The position numbers and the translations under genes were made by a program. The notes beneath the pieces were generated by a model. It worked only from the letters and a program-made list of their open reading frames with translations, made no database searches and had not been told where the DNA came from. A stretch of DNA of 64,000 nucleotides from Mesorhabditis belari (Eukaryota; Nematoda; Chromadorea; Rhabditida; Rhabditidae), in contig CAUEEP010000742.1 in assembly GCA_958450365.1 (NCBI GenBank), positions 1,504,001 through 1,568,000 on the forward strand, written 5' to 3'. Shown here piece after piece: positions 1 to 10,682 of the stretch (position 1 is the stretch's first letter; each line of letters starts with the position of its first letter).

Positions 1-62
1 ATGAGTCAATAGAGGTGAGGCCTAAAGGAAGCAGAAATCTAAAGGATTGCTGCAAATTATCT

Positions 63-625
63 AGGTTCTCAGCTATATCTTAGCTGTAGCTTTGCGAACC
101 GATTTAATTCCTTTTTAAGATGAAAATCATGAGGATTTTCTATGGAGAATTTCTTGATATTTGTAGAATTGTAGAATGCTTTTGAGATTTTTATTAAAGG
201 CTTGAAAGATTCGCTCAAAAAAATCCTTGATACGCAAGCTTTTCAAGCTTTTTCTAGTTCATTTTCAAAATGAAATCGATTTTCTCGCTTTTTCTTGATA
301 CATTTAAGCTTTTAGAGTAACATTTGGATAATTCTTTAAGTTAACTTTAAGATTAACCGATGAAATTTGCCAGTTTCAAGAAAAAAATCATCTTCAAGAA
401 GCTGATGAGCTCAGAAAAAGATCAAATGGTTGAAGATTTTTGTTAAAAAGACATTTGTTTTAAGCTTTTTAACGAGAAATGAGTCAAATAAATGATGTGA
501 GAGCCTTTAAAATCTGTTCATGAAAAGCTGCAGAAATTCTCCGTAGAAAATTATCGCAATTTTCATCTTAAAAAGGAATTAAACCGAATCGCAAAGTTAC
601 CAAGATATAGCCAAAAAACTGATAG
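63..625. repeat. Foldback (inverted-repeat) element
   Basis: The left arm (about 63-180) is matched in reverse complement by the right arm (about 515-622). Both arms share a stretch around TTAATTCCTTTTTAAGATG and a region around TATGGAGAATTTC/GAAATTCTCCGTAGA. The arms are diverged by scattered substitutions and the centre is AT-rich. No coding potential is visible. It is probably an old MITE or foldback transposon; the ends and target duplications are not clear. Confidence 0.6.
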
Positions 626-657
626 AGTTAACTCTCTCTAGAGTAGGATAGATTAAG

Positions 658-731
658 TGCGTTGTGGTGTAGTAGTTAGCACATATGTCCGGTAAGTGAA
701 AGGTCGCCGCTTCGAGTCCCGGCCGGGGCAC
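658..731 (+). pseudogene. tRNA-like pseudogene
   Basis: The sequence has a D-arm/box A-like part (GTGGTGTAGTAGTTAGCAC) and a T-loop/box B-like part (GCTTCGAGTCCCGG). The T stem does not pair and the acceptor ends do not match, so this is not a functional tRNA. It is one of many tRNA-derived fragments in the window. Confidence 0.45.
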
Positions 732-821
732 AAGTTTTTGATCTGGCGTTTTTGATCCGTTAGTGGTCGTCTATAGCAATAATTTGCCGCAGAATTTGAC
801 CCTGTAAAGTAAAAGTTTCAG

Positions 822-1517
822 ATCTCGGGTATCAAACTCTATGGCAGCTCTTGGCACATTCTGCACGGGTTCCCTTTTTATTGTGAACCCGGAGCAGAGA
901 TTCGGGAGAAATGGGCGAAAATCCCGAACGATGTCGATGTGTTGATCACACATGAACCGCCTAGGGGTGAGTTTCTTTGTTTAGCAATGATTTCAAGACC
1001 TTTTCTTGGTGCCAGTAACAGTCATGCAAGCTCTAATACTCGTTTTCTTTTTCGTTTACCGTTCGTTTTCGTTTCGTTCACACTCTATTTCGTTTACCTT
1101 TCACATTTGAGCTTTGAGGTGGAAATTTTGATGAAAAATTTTTTAAAAACACATGAAAAGGAATAGTTTTCTAACATTGGAAAGCTCTTTACACTAAATT
1201 CTAATTTAATTTTAGGATTTCTTGATAAAGGACTTCGCGGACAGACCTACGGAGACGTTGAACTGCTGCACGCGGTTGAGGCGCGGAATCCAAAGTAAAA
1301 AAAAACTATAATAACAACCTAGTAAAGATGATTAATATTTTTTTAAAATCAAACCCCAAGTTTTTTTTCTAGATTCCACGTCTTTGGCCATATTCACGAG
1401 TGTTATGGAGCGATGACGAATGGGAAAACCACATTCATCAACGCGGCTCAATTGGATCGATCAATGCAAACGGGTCGATTACCCATCGTTTTTTTCATGA
1501 GAATACCAGAATCGTGA
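822..1517 (+). CDS. MPPED-type metallophosphoesterase, copy A (3' three exons only)
   Basis: Three exons are seen: 822-966, 1216-1294 and 1373-1517 (TGA). They encode the C-terminal half of a class III/MPPED-like calcineurin-type phosphoesterase: a KLYGSSWH segment, a VDVLITHEPPRG segment (metal-binding His) and FHVFGHIHECYGAMTNG (the H-x-H motif). Exon lengths 145 and 79 match those of copy C exactly, and phases are consistent. The family hydrolyses cyclic nucleotide-type phosphoesters. The N-terminal exons with D-x-H, GD and GNHE are missing; they may lie off the left edge beyond a repeat-filled intron, or be lost. If lost, this copy is a non-functional fragment. Confidence 0.8.
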
Positions 1518-1639
1518 AGATTTTAGTGTTTTGAAAATAAACATTTCTTTAATCAGCTGCACTTTTTCCTGGAATCTTACCGCGAAACGCAGAGTCTACC
1601 CGGTTTTTCTTGTAAACTTTTCATTTCTAAGAAAATACA

Positions 1640-2120
1640 TGGATCCCAATACCAGAATACGCATTCTACCTCTCACCCGACGAGAGGAAACCGAAATGGG
1701 CACAGATTCCCGCAGATGTCGATATTTTGATCACTCATGGACCTCCTTTAGGTAAATTTATAGCCGACTGATAAATAGCCAAGGATATTTTAGGATACCT
1801 TGATGCACGTGCGAAAGACCAACACTACGGTGATGAACAGCTGCTGGAAGCTGTTGAACAGCGAGACCCAAAGTCAGCCTAATTAAAGACCTTTCAATAT
1901 TTAATTAAAAATTGCTTACGATTTCAGTTCTAATATTAAGATAGTAGTTAAAGTAGGCTGAAAATTGTCTTTTAGATTTCACGTCTTTGGCCACATTCAC
2001 GAATGCTATGGGGCAATGACAAATGGTCGGACAATTTTTGTGAACGCAGCTCAATGCGATCGATCAATGCAAACTGGTCGATTACCTATCGTTTTCTACA
2101 TAAGAATACCAGAATCGTGA
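1640..2120 (+). pseudogene. MPPED-type phosphoesterase, copy B (5'-truncated tandem duplicate)
   Basis: Homology starts abruptly at 1640 with the Trp codon of the exon that begins KLYGSSW in copy A. It continues through three exon segments: 1640-1751, 1794-1872 and 1976-2120 (TGA). Motifs seen are VDILITHGPPLG and FHVFGHIHECYGAMTNG. Immediately before 1640 lies the 3' flank of copy A, and the same flank recurs after copy B (about 2101-2250). It therefore arose by tandem duplication with a breakpoint inside an exon. It lacks its own promoter, start and N-terminal catalytic motifs, so it is most likely a pseudogene unless spliced onto copy A transcripts. Confidence 0.8.
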
Positions 2121-2660
2121 AGATTTGTTTTGTGTTTTGAAAGTGTTTTGAAAATAAACATTTCTTTAATCAGCTGCGCTTTTTCCTGGAATCTTATCGG
2201 GAAATGCAGTGTCTACCCGATTTTTCTTGTAAACTTTTCATTTCTAAGAAAATACACTCAAATTTCTTCGCAATAGCAAGTTTCAATTTGATCGAATTCT
2301 TCAAAATGACTCAACATTGTGCAATCCGTTCATTTTTTTGCCAAAAAAGAGGAAATGACGTGGAGATTTTTGGATAGAAAAAGGCATTTTTCTGATCTGA
2401 TTACCACTTGAAAAATTTCAAAGCAGATTTTTATTCTAAAAACTCTTTTGACTAGCTTTCGATTTGGATTTAATTTTCTTTAAAGTTCATTTGACAAAAT
2501 GAAGTAAACTTTCCATTATCTTATTGAATCCAAAAACTTTTTAATAATGATGTAATTTGAGTTATTTCTTTGAGAAAAGTTCAGTGCTTTTATTTGTTTC
2601 TCTTATCTAATTCTTGAGGCTTTTATTTATAACAATTAATAAATAATTTTAAGCCTAACA
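2121..2660. other. Intergenic, no gene seen
   Basis: The first 130 bases are the duplicated 3' flank shared with copy A (compare 1518-1639). The rest is AT-rich with no recognisable exon or repeat; it presumably includes the promoter of copy C. Confidence 0.5.
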
Positions 2661-4355
2661 ATGCCTTTCTACGTGGAACGAAAAAAGGGCGAATGCAAGA
2701 ATAATCAAACAAAACTCTGGCGATCCGTTGAGCACAATTACACCGTGATCCCGATTGAGTTGGATGAGGAAAAGTTTGTTTAAACGATTTAAAACTGAAC
2801 AAAGAAAGGCCTGAGCTTGTAGCTTCCGTAGCGCAGTAGGCAGCGCGTCAGTCTCATAATCTGAAGGTCGTGAGTTCGAGCCTCACCGGGAGCAATGTTT
2901 TTTTGCTTTCTGCTTTTAAAATGTTTAAAACTAATGAAGAAAGCATTTTCAGTGCCGCAAACTCTCGACCGAAAAGCGGACGATATCTTAAATTCGTCGT
3001 TTTGTCGGACACGCATTGTAAAATGGAGGAAATTATGGTGAACGCACGATTTCAAGCCTAATGATCTCGCAGATTTCAGGATCAAATCCCGGATGGAGAT
3101 GTGCTTGTGCATTGTGGAGATTTCACCAATTTTGGCGAATATGACAAGATTTCCGAGTTCAACGACCAATTGGGAAGATTGCCGCATAAATACAAGATTG
3201 TGATTGCGGGAAATCACGAGCTGGGATTCGAGGATGGCGAGGATGTGCTGCGAAGGTGAGTCGAATAGATTCTTAAGGGCTTTCGTAAGGTAACTACTAA
3301 CTGCAGCGGTGGCCGAGTAGTAGAGCGCACGTAGACGAGTCTCGCAGGTTCGAAAGTCTCTTTGGTTCGAATCTTCTTACTTCTTCTTTCTTTTGTTTTT
3401 TGGAGAACACTATTTCAGTGTGTTCTCCGCATGCACACGTAAACGTGCGTTAGCTGGCAAAGGATAAATACCGATATCCCGCCAATGCCAACCAAAACTG
3501 CCGTCAATTGTAACTCATAAACAATTACCCTCGGCGGAATTGGTTGTTGGATTGATCACATTGTTAGCGTAAGAAAAAGATGGTTTAAGCAATGGAAAAA
3601 CTTGTACTCTTACAGAACCCCCGAAATGCAAACCCACGGTACTCCGAGAGGCTACAAACTACTCACAAATGCCACATATCTTCACGATTCTTCGATTCAG
3701 GTTCAAAAAAGTCAAAGCTATATGGATCAGCTCAATATAATGCTTAGAAAGTTTTCTTCTAATATCAAAAATTCGATTCTCTCAACCTGAATGTTTAGAT
3801 TGAAAATTTGAAGCTCTATGGCAGCTCTTGGCATCCACTACGTGGCTACAGTTTCCATGTGGAACGAGGCCCGGAAATGATGGAAAAATGGAAGCAAATC
3901 CCCAAGGATACTGATATTTTGATCACTCATGGGCCACCATTGGGTTAGTTTTGACAAAAATCCCGCCAATCAATCTTTCCTAGGTTACAATGACGCTCGA
4001 GACCCAGAGATCTTTTGGGGTGATTTCGATTTACTCAAAATCGTTACAGCAAGGAAACCAAAGTAAGATTTTGCAAAGGAAAAGCTAAAATAGAAAACAA
4101 TTCCTTGCGATCTTGCAAAATACAAAATGACGTTCATCAATTCGGAACGACGTTCATCAACTCGGCAAACGCTGATAAACGTGGCCATCTGACAAGGAAA
4201 CCGATAACATTTTCAGGTATCACCTACACGGTCATATGCACGAGGGTTATGGAGTCTGCTCGAATGGCGAAACGACGTTTATCAATTCGGCAATCGCTGA
4301 TAAACGTGGCAATCTTGCAAGGAAACCGATCATTTTCTATATACCATTGCCATAA
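2661..4355 (+). CDS. MPPED-type metallophosphoesterase, copy C (complete)
   Basis: Seven exons join in frame: 2661-2773, 2953-3037, 3080-3255, 3616-3700, 3799-3943, 3984-4062 and 4217-4355, giving about 273 aa. This is close to vertebrate MPPED2 (294 aa). All calcineurin-like metal-site motifs are present in order: LSDTH (D-x-H), HCGDFTN, AGNHELGF, DILITHGPPLG and HLHGHMHEGYG. Predicted function is a cytosolic metal-dependent phosphodiesterase; substrate unknown. Introns have GT donors and TTTCAG or TTAG acceptors. The first intron contains a tRNA-Met gene on the same strand, the third a tRNA-like pseudogene, and the last an 88-bp copy of the final exon. An AATAAA-type signal lies near 4426. 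Confidence 0.9.
2822..2894 (+). tRNA. tRNA-Met (CAT), elongator type
   Basis: A 73-base cloverleaf. The acceptor stem GCTTCCG pairs with CGGGAGC, with discriminator A. The anticodon loop is CTCATAA and the T loop TTCGAGC. The core matches animal elongator tRNA-Met. It lies in the first intron of copy C, same strand, and has an identical twin at 4551-4623. Confidence 0.93.
3303..3377 (+). pseudogene. tRNA-Ser-like pseudogene
   Basis: It begins GCAGCGGTGGCCGAGTAG, resembling the 5' end of worm tRNA-Ser (type II). It ends with a GGTTCGAATC box B, but no acceptor pairing or clean anticodon arm can be drawn. It lies in intron 3 of copy C. Confidence 0.5.
4118..4205 (+). repeat. Degenerate copy of the last exon of phosphoesterase copy C
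   Basis: Inside the last intron of copy C, this stretch repeats the end of the final exon (about 4268-4336) with changes: ACGACGTTCATCAACTCGGC, then GCTGATAAACGTGGC, then AAGGAAACCGAT. It is placed just before the true acceptor at 4216. It looks like a short tandem duplication that left an exon fossil in the intron. Confidence 0.75.
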
Positions 4356-4550
4356 ACATGTTCAAATATTATCTTCAGCTATTTTTATTTTATTTGGTTT
4401 TGTTTTTTTTGATGTCTTTTTTTCTTAATAAAAAGGTCTTTCGCATCCTGGGTTCTCTTCACAAACATTACTCTATAACAAAAAAAAAGCGAAAAGAGGC
4501 CGCTTTCGGCCAACTGGCAAGAAAGGCTCCCTCGCCGGCCCCCTTTCGCA

Positions 4551-4623
4551 GCTTCCGTAGCGCAGTAGGCAGCGCGTCAGTCTCATAATCTGAAGGTCGT
4601 GAGTTCGAGCCTCACCGGGAGCA
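4551..4623 (+). tRNA. tRNA-Met (CAT), elongator type, second copy
   Basis: Identical over 73 bases to the tRNA at 2822-2894, followed by the same GCAATG-type 3' flank and T runs. It lies downstream of copy C, so the tRNA was duplicated within this cluster. Confidence 0.93.
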
Positions 4624-5105
4624 ATGCTTTTTGCTTTTCTAGTTTAAAATCATAGCACTATGATGAAGCTTACTTTCAAAGACTTTTTAGACCATTTATT
4701 GACTCTATAAGACTCTATAGGTTCTAAAAATTGCAAAACATTAAAAGAAGTTCTTGTTTGTTGGGAGAATTGCCGCTTCTTGAATTTGGGTTTAAATTTG
4801 ATTTCGTTTGCTTTAAATTTAAACTTTTCGAAAACGAATCCACGTGGCTAATCCCAAAAAAAGTTACCGCCTAAACCCTTCAATGACCTCTTCAAAATAA
4901 GATCTCCTTGAGATGCGGGTCGACCTTGATTTATCTCCAATTCTTTCAAAAAAAAAAAGTAAAGTGGTCATTTTGAAATAAAAACACGAAAAAATCTACA
5001 TACCACAGCCATATTTTACAACGCTTATCTTTTACTGAAACAATTTGAGCTTTGTTATTTCATGAGAAATTGAGTTTTATTGAGTTTTTCTTATTTGTTT
5101 TTTAT
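4624..5105. other. Intergenic AT-rich stretch
   Basis: No exon, RNA gene or repeat arm could be recognised here, apart from short homopolymer runs. Confidence 0.4.
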
Positions 5106-5626
5106 TAGGTTGATGCATAAGTGTTTTTGTTCCTTTTCGTCTGCCGTTTCAAGCCAACAAATGCACGAATTAAACTACGGTTGATTTCATTAGAAAAAGC
5201 AATTATTTTTCTGCAAAATAACATTAAAACGGGTTTAAAAATATTTAATGCCTGGATTTTCTTGAGAGTATGAAGTCGGGTAGTCAAAAAGGGCTAACTC
5301 GATGATGCGGTTTAGACACCTTAGCTAAAGAAAACCTATCTTCGTGTCAATAGATAAAAGATAGAGAAAAAAAACGTTTGATATTTCGCCAAAATTTCAG
5401 AGAAATTCATTCAGCCAATTTTTCCGTAGAGTTTTTTATAGATTTTTACGAAAAAGGCGTTTTTCACTCTCGAATTTGCTTGAAAGTGAACCGAAATTCA
5501 TTTAAAAAGATGCAAATTGAACAAAAAAAACACTTTTTTTATAGAGCAAACTATAGATTAATTGGTGAATTTGTTACTTTTTAACAGAAGTACGAAAAAA
5601 ACGAAAAGACTTATGCATCAACCTAT
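5106..5626. mobile_element. Mariner-type MITE
   Basis: The terminal inverted repeats are TAGGTTGATGCATAAGT at the left and its complement ACTTATGCATCAACCTA at the right, inside TA/TT-rich target sequence. This is the usual pattern of mariner termini. The interior is AT-rich and shows no transposase. A diverged, truncated copy lies in reverse orientation at about 36544-36895. Confidence 0.75.
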
Positions 5627-6058
5627 TAGTTATAACTACAGAAGCAAGCTCAAACCTCAAAAACAAGCTCTGTTGTTTGAGAAATCCCAAATTTTTTACA
5701 AATTTTGTTAGTTTGTCAGCTTTGTTTAAGTAGCTTTTACAAACAAGCATAAATAGGCGGCCAATTTGCAAAAATTTTGCATTTTGCGATAATCTCAACA
5801 ACACCAAAACATTGACCATTTGCCACGTTTCGATTTGTGTCCACTCTCAACACAATTTCCAAGAGTTGATCCCCGATTCCATTGATTCTCGATCCGATTT
5901 ACGCGCCACCCATCCGATAAGCCCATCGCATCGATGAGAGGAAAAAGGGAACGTGTGTTTTCACATTACTTCCGATACAGTTTATATTAAAATTCAGTTG
6001 TACGACTTTTATTGAGTTTAGCTAATGTACATTGATTTTTGACTTCAGTTAATGATCG

Positions 6059-6215
6059 CAAAAAAAGTTGTTATTTCGAAGAACACGTTTGATTCGAATT
6101 TCTCTGTCAAATTATATAATCTTATAGTTTGTTTGTGGATGAGTGAAATGGACAAACAAAAAGAAAGTGACAGAGAAATTCGAATCAAACTGTTATTCGA
6201 AATAACAACTTTTTG
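6059..6215. repeat. Short palindromic MITE
   Basis: Arms of about 50 bp (AAAGTTGTTATTTCGAAGAA at the left, its near-complement at the right) each contain TTTGATTCGAATTTCTCTGTCA. They enclose a loop of about 55 bases. The transcript would fold into a long hairpin. Confidence 0.7.
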
Positions 6216-6433
6216 CTTGTCCTTTTCCACAAAATTTTCAACAAACAACATCCTAATTGAGTGGTGGTTTTCTCGGTTTTTCTTTTAACAAAGCCCAAGG
6301 ACACTAAAAAAGGTTCGAGAACTTATTTGCCTAAAATAGATTTGCAAAATAAGTTCCCAAAGTTTTTAACGGATCAAAAGTGAGTGCTTAGTTTATTTCC
6401 TAATGTTTAAATCTAGTTTTTAGCCCCTGTAAG

Positions 6434-6577
6434 TCTTGAGGGTTCAGCCCATGAGTTGGATTTGACTTGGTGAAATTGATTTTTATCCAATTTTAACTCA
6501 TCACTCATCTTGAGGGTTCAGCTCATGAGTTGGATTTGACTTGGTGAAATTTATTTGTATTCAATTTTAGCTCATCA
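6434..6577. repeat. Tandem direct repeat (two units of about 75 bp)
   Basis: The unit starting CTTGAGGGTTCAGC, followed by CATGAGTTGGATTTGACTTG and ending near AACTCATCAC, occurs twice in a row with few differences. Confidence 0.7.
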
Positions 6578-6660
6578 CAGCAATTTCAACAGCGGAAGTG
6601 ACAAAAAAGAAAACTTTACAAAGACTTTTTCGATAAGAACTTTTTTATTGCTTTATTTGT

Positions 6661-7216
6661 TGGTCTAATCTTCTTCTCGGACCTTCTTTCACATTTCTCA
6701 ATCTGAAGATGCATTTCTCTCTCAAAACTCCACAAAGACTTCTTCGATATAGAACTTTTTCATTGTTCTATGAGTTGAATGAATCCGATTAGCCAATTCG
6801 AAAATTTTCTTCACAACTTTCTCTCTCTTTTTTTGCCAAATGATAGTGATATTCTTAAACTTTAACAATCATCTGAATTTAACTTTAACCCAGTTTTGCT
6901 TCAATTTCGTACTTTCCAAAAGATCGATTCATTCCCCAAGCGGTCAAAGTGAATCGTCTTTGTGTGGATCGTCTTTCTTTGTCCTTTCTTGGATCGATCT
7001 AATCTTCTTCTTGGATCTTCTTTCACATTTCTCAATCTGAAGATGGGAAATGATGCATTTTCTCTCTCAAAACTCCACAAAGACTTTTTGATATAGAACT
7101 TTTTCATTGTTCTATTTCGTGAGTTGAATGAATCCGATAATCCAATTCCAATATTTTTTTGATAACTTTCTCTCTTTTTTGCCAAATGATAGTGATATTC
7201 TTAAACTTTAACAATG
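6661..7216. repeat. Direct duplication, two units of about 210 bp
   Basis: 6661-6870 and 6994-7216 share an ordered set of segments: CTTCTTTCACATTTCTCAAT, AAAACTCCACAAAGACTT, GAACTTTTTCATTGTTCTAT and GCCAAATGATAGTGATATTC. A 120-base unrelated spacer separates the units. Confidence 0.75.
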
Positions 7217-7609
7217 AAACTAATCGTTCATTAGCTTATTTCACCACCTCGTATTCATAAATTTTTTTTCTTTATACTTTAGAAGTGACCTTGAATAGCA
7301 AATGGTAGACAGTCGAAGGTCCTTTTCCCCTTCATCCCTTTTTCTGATCTTCCAAAGTTTTCTCATTCACACCGATTTCTTTGCTCAATCAAATTCCTTG
7401 TATCATTCTTCTTTACATTTTTTCGTTATTTTTATAGTTTTCCATTTTCCTTCCCTTCTTTCTAACAATGCTCACTCATAAAAATGATTGACAAGAAATT
7501 TCTCCCCTTTCTCTTGAGATCATTTAAGTATTCATATTGAAAACCGGTTAAAAATTTGTTTTAAAAAACTTCATCTATGCCTCATTCTTCACAATGGCTG
7601 TTTCACGTC

Positions 7610-8262
7610 TTATTGTATTGCATAACAAACTTCACCATCACACATTGAGGAGTTGGGTTTCGGAAACAAGAACTGATTGTTTTTGATGAGTTGAATGAAC
7701 TTCAACTCACTATAAGAACTAAAGCTTCCTTCCACTTGCTGATCTTTGTTAATTTCAACTTTAATGTTCATCTTAGAGCCGGGTGGACACAGCAAACGAC
7801 ACTCGTTTGATCTCTTCACTAGATAGGCGTTGACGATGGGAATTCCGAGTCATTTCGATTCATAGAAATAGAGACAAAACATGGTGAATCTCTGGGTTTT
7901 TCAATGAAATTCCCTTTGAATGAAATGAGGTCAGTAAAAAATGTGAATTGTTTACAAGTTACACTTGTCAATGCGGTAATATCAAAGTGAAAAATCAAAC
8001 GAGCTTTTGAGGTGGAAAAGTTTTTTTTAAACAGCAAATAGGCAGACAAATTGGTTGAACTAAACTGCTGAAAAAGACACAAATTTCTTAATGAAATGAG
8101 CAAAGAATCCGGAAGTGTTTTCTCATATCGAATCGATATCTGATAATCGAAAGGGGAAAGAAAAAGCGGGGAAATGGAGAAAGTGAATGAACCGAGTGCA
8201 TTCATTGATTGAAGAGAAGAGAAAAGAAAAGATCTTTGGGTGAAATGATAGGATTTACTCAA
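7610..8262 (-). CDS. Possible minus-strand coding region, unidentified
   Basis: Two adjoining minus-strand open frames are present. The upstream one (8262-7819, 147 codons) is hydrophobic and Ser/Phe-rich. It meets a second (7819-7610, 69 codons) at a CTATCTAG that could be a splice acceptor. The second has a more protein-like composition, with the stretches ECRLLCPPGSKMNIKVEIN and SMCDGEVCYAIQ. I recognise no family. It may be a small cysteine-containing protein or chance; there is no supporting homology. Confidence 0.25.
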
Positions 8263-8425
8263 AAGGGAATTTCAACTGAATGTGATGATCAAATGGCATG
8301 AGCCACGGGTTATTCGACGCAGAATTTAACGGTGATTCGCTTGCTTTTTGCTTTCGGTTTCTGTGGAGCACTCTGTCACTCTGTCAAAAGCACTCTGAGC
8401 ACTCTGTCAAAAGTTATAAGCGTGT

Positions 8426-9262
8426 AAAGTTTCACATGTGATTTCAAAAAACACACCCTCCCACGTTTATAAGCAGATTTCCCAGAGGCTTTAAGAAGCA
8501 GTGGTGGTCAAGTGGCAATGGGTTAGAATAAGAGGTAAAGGTTCTCTAGTTCGAGTCCGCCGTTCTGATACTTATCGTCGATTGCCCTCAAAATTGGTGG
8601 GTAGATAGAATCGACTCTGGAGAATAACATATCACAAAATTCAGCTGCAAAGCTCCAAGATTACGGTAGTTATAGTGTTTTTAATATTTGATAGGATCTA
8701 GGCGACAATGGGGGTTTCTCTCTCCGCAACGATATTGGGACTAGTTATCACAATATCACAATATCACAATGGATTCACTACTCGGTGGTCTAGTGGTAAT
8801 GCTGCAAAGCTCGAAGATTACGGTAGTTATAACAAATATAAGCATTTCGCGCTCTATCGAGAAAATCGTCTCTGCTCGGAACTGAACGCATTACCACTAG
8901 ACCACCGAGTAGTGAATCCATTGTGATATTGTGATATTGTGATAACTAGTCCCAATATCGTTGCGGAGAGAGAAACCCCATTGTCGCCTAGATCTTATCA
9001 AATATTAAAAACACTATAACTACCGTAATCTTCGAGATTTGCAGCTGAATTTTGTGATATGTTATTCTCCAGAGTCGATTCTATCTACCCACCAATTTTG
9101 AGGGCAATCGACGATAAGTATCAAAACGGCGGACTCGAACTAGAGAACCTTTACCTCTTATTCTAACCCACTGCCACTTGACCACCACTGCTTCTTAAAG
9201 TCTCTGGGAAATCTGCTTATAAACGTGGGAGGGTGTGGTTTTTGGGATCTCATGCGAAACTT
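8426..9262. repeat. Large inverted repeat with tRNA-like modules
   Basis: Left arm 8426-8802 and right arm 8888-9262 are near-perfect reverse complements over about 375 bp, with an 85-base spacer. Each arm contains a tRNA-like block: box A-like TGGTCAAGTGGCAATGGG and box B-like AGTTCGAGTCC (8499-8570 and its mirror). The inner ends carry a second tRNA-5'-half-like motif, CGGTGGTCTAGTGGTAATGC. The high arm identity implies recent origin or ongoing conversion. A partial extra copy of the right arm follows at 9263-9310. Confidence 0.85.
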
Positions 9263-9310
9263 CTCCAGAGTCGATTCTATCTACCCACCAATTTTGGGGG
9301 CAATCGGCGT
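9263..9310. repeat. Partial copy of the inverted-repeat arm
   Basis: CTCCAGAGTCGATTCTATCT and the following CACCAATTTTGGGGGCAATC repeat 9069-9115 in direct orientation with a few changes. Confidence 0.7.
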
Positions 9311-10682
9311 TTGTAAGTATATGTGGTTCCCTTCTCAGTATCAAACTATTCAAAGATTGAAAAAGAAAAGGTTTCCGAGTCCTACGTCTAGCGATTCTTG
9401 TCGAATCACCTTTTGGACTCAAGACATCAGCTGGAGATCGGCTTACGTAATCCACTAAGCACTAACAACTTGACTTTCAACTTTTAATCAAGTTGCTCAT
9501 TCGAATTCATTTGTTATAGATTCTCCGCCCATTTACAGTCAAAATCTTTGTACTGATAACCTACTTTCTCATCGATCAATCAAAGAACTCAATGAGTAGA
9601 CATAAACATCACCATTTCTTCAATGTGTTCAGCAAATGCGAGCACTCCACTCAAACCCCAAAAATGGATTTGTCCTTGTCGAGTCGGCTGTTATTCCCTT
9701 ATCGTCGCATGCATCCACTCTAAGACTTTTTCCCCTTTTCCTTTCTTTTCTCCACCCACTTTCCACCTTCCATTTCCATTCTCACATGTGAATCACACAT
9801 GAGTTTAATTGTATATCTTTGCATCTTTTATCTACAATCAAAATTTCCCTAAACATTTGCTGTTCAATTCTCTTCTGGCTCTTCTGCTTATCCATTCGTG
9901 TTACTCAAATTGTACACTGGCCCATTTATGGTGCAATTGAAAAAATATATGATTGTATCCGGTTGTCAAAGATTTATTGATCACTAATCTCATCTAAACC
10001 CTAGAACAGCATTGTGAAATCTAAAAGAATCCGCAAAGATCTTTTTGCTAAACTTTGAAATCTTCATGACTTGATTTTAAAAGCTTAAAGCTTTAAATTA
10101 AAGCTTTTTCTTTTGGTAGACTTTTTGAAACACTAACTAATTTGCTTGATTTATGGTTATGAATTTAAAAAAATGAACTCACCAGCAACCAATTCGGCGT
10201 CAATTTGCCGTATGTACAGTGAATGGGAAGAACAAAACCACTAAAGTATAAGAATGAAAAAAAAAGAAGAGAAAAGGAATGGGGAACCGGCTTGATTGTG
10301 AGTTTGAGAAAGAATGAAGGAGACAGTACTTGACTCCTTTAAACTGACTCCTCTTTGAGTTCTCTTCTCCACATGAACCTATTTTTGGCGACTTGCTACC
10401 AATCTACTTACAAATGATTGAACTTTTATTAAATGCATCTAATGCTATCCAAAAATCAATCAAAAGATGATAGAGTTTTTGGAAAATCAACCGTTTTGAT
10501 ATTGTTCTGTAAAATAAAAAAGTTTCTGAACTATAAAAATATCCAGTCTGTACGCTTATTCGCAAGATCTAAAACCAAGCTTTTTCCGGGGTCAAGCCAG
10601 AAGATTTTTACTTGACTTGATTTGTCTTGCTTGCTTGCTTTGATTTGTCTTGCTTGATTTGTCTTGACATGGTCAAAACCTA
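9311..10682. other. Gene-poor stretch
   Basis: No convincing exon. Around 9660-9800 the sequence is C/T-rich. Around 10600-10670 there is a short irregular repeat of TTTGTCTTGCTTGA. Confidence 0.4.

Noticed and set aside
658..731. Functional tRNA
   Set aside because: The T stem and acceptor stem do not pair, despite box A and box B similarity.
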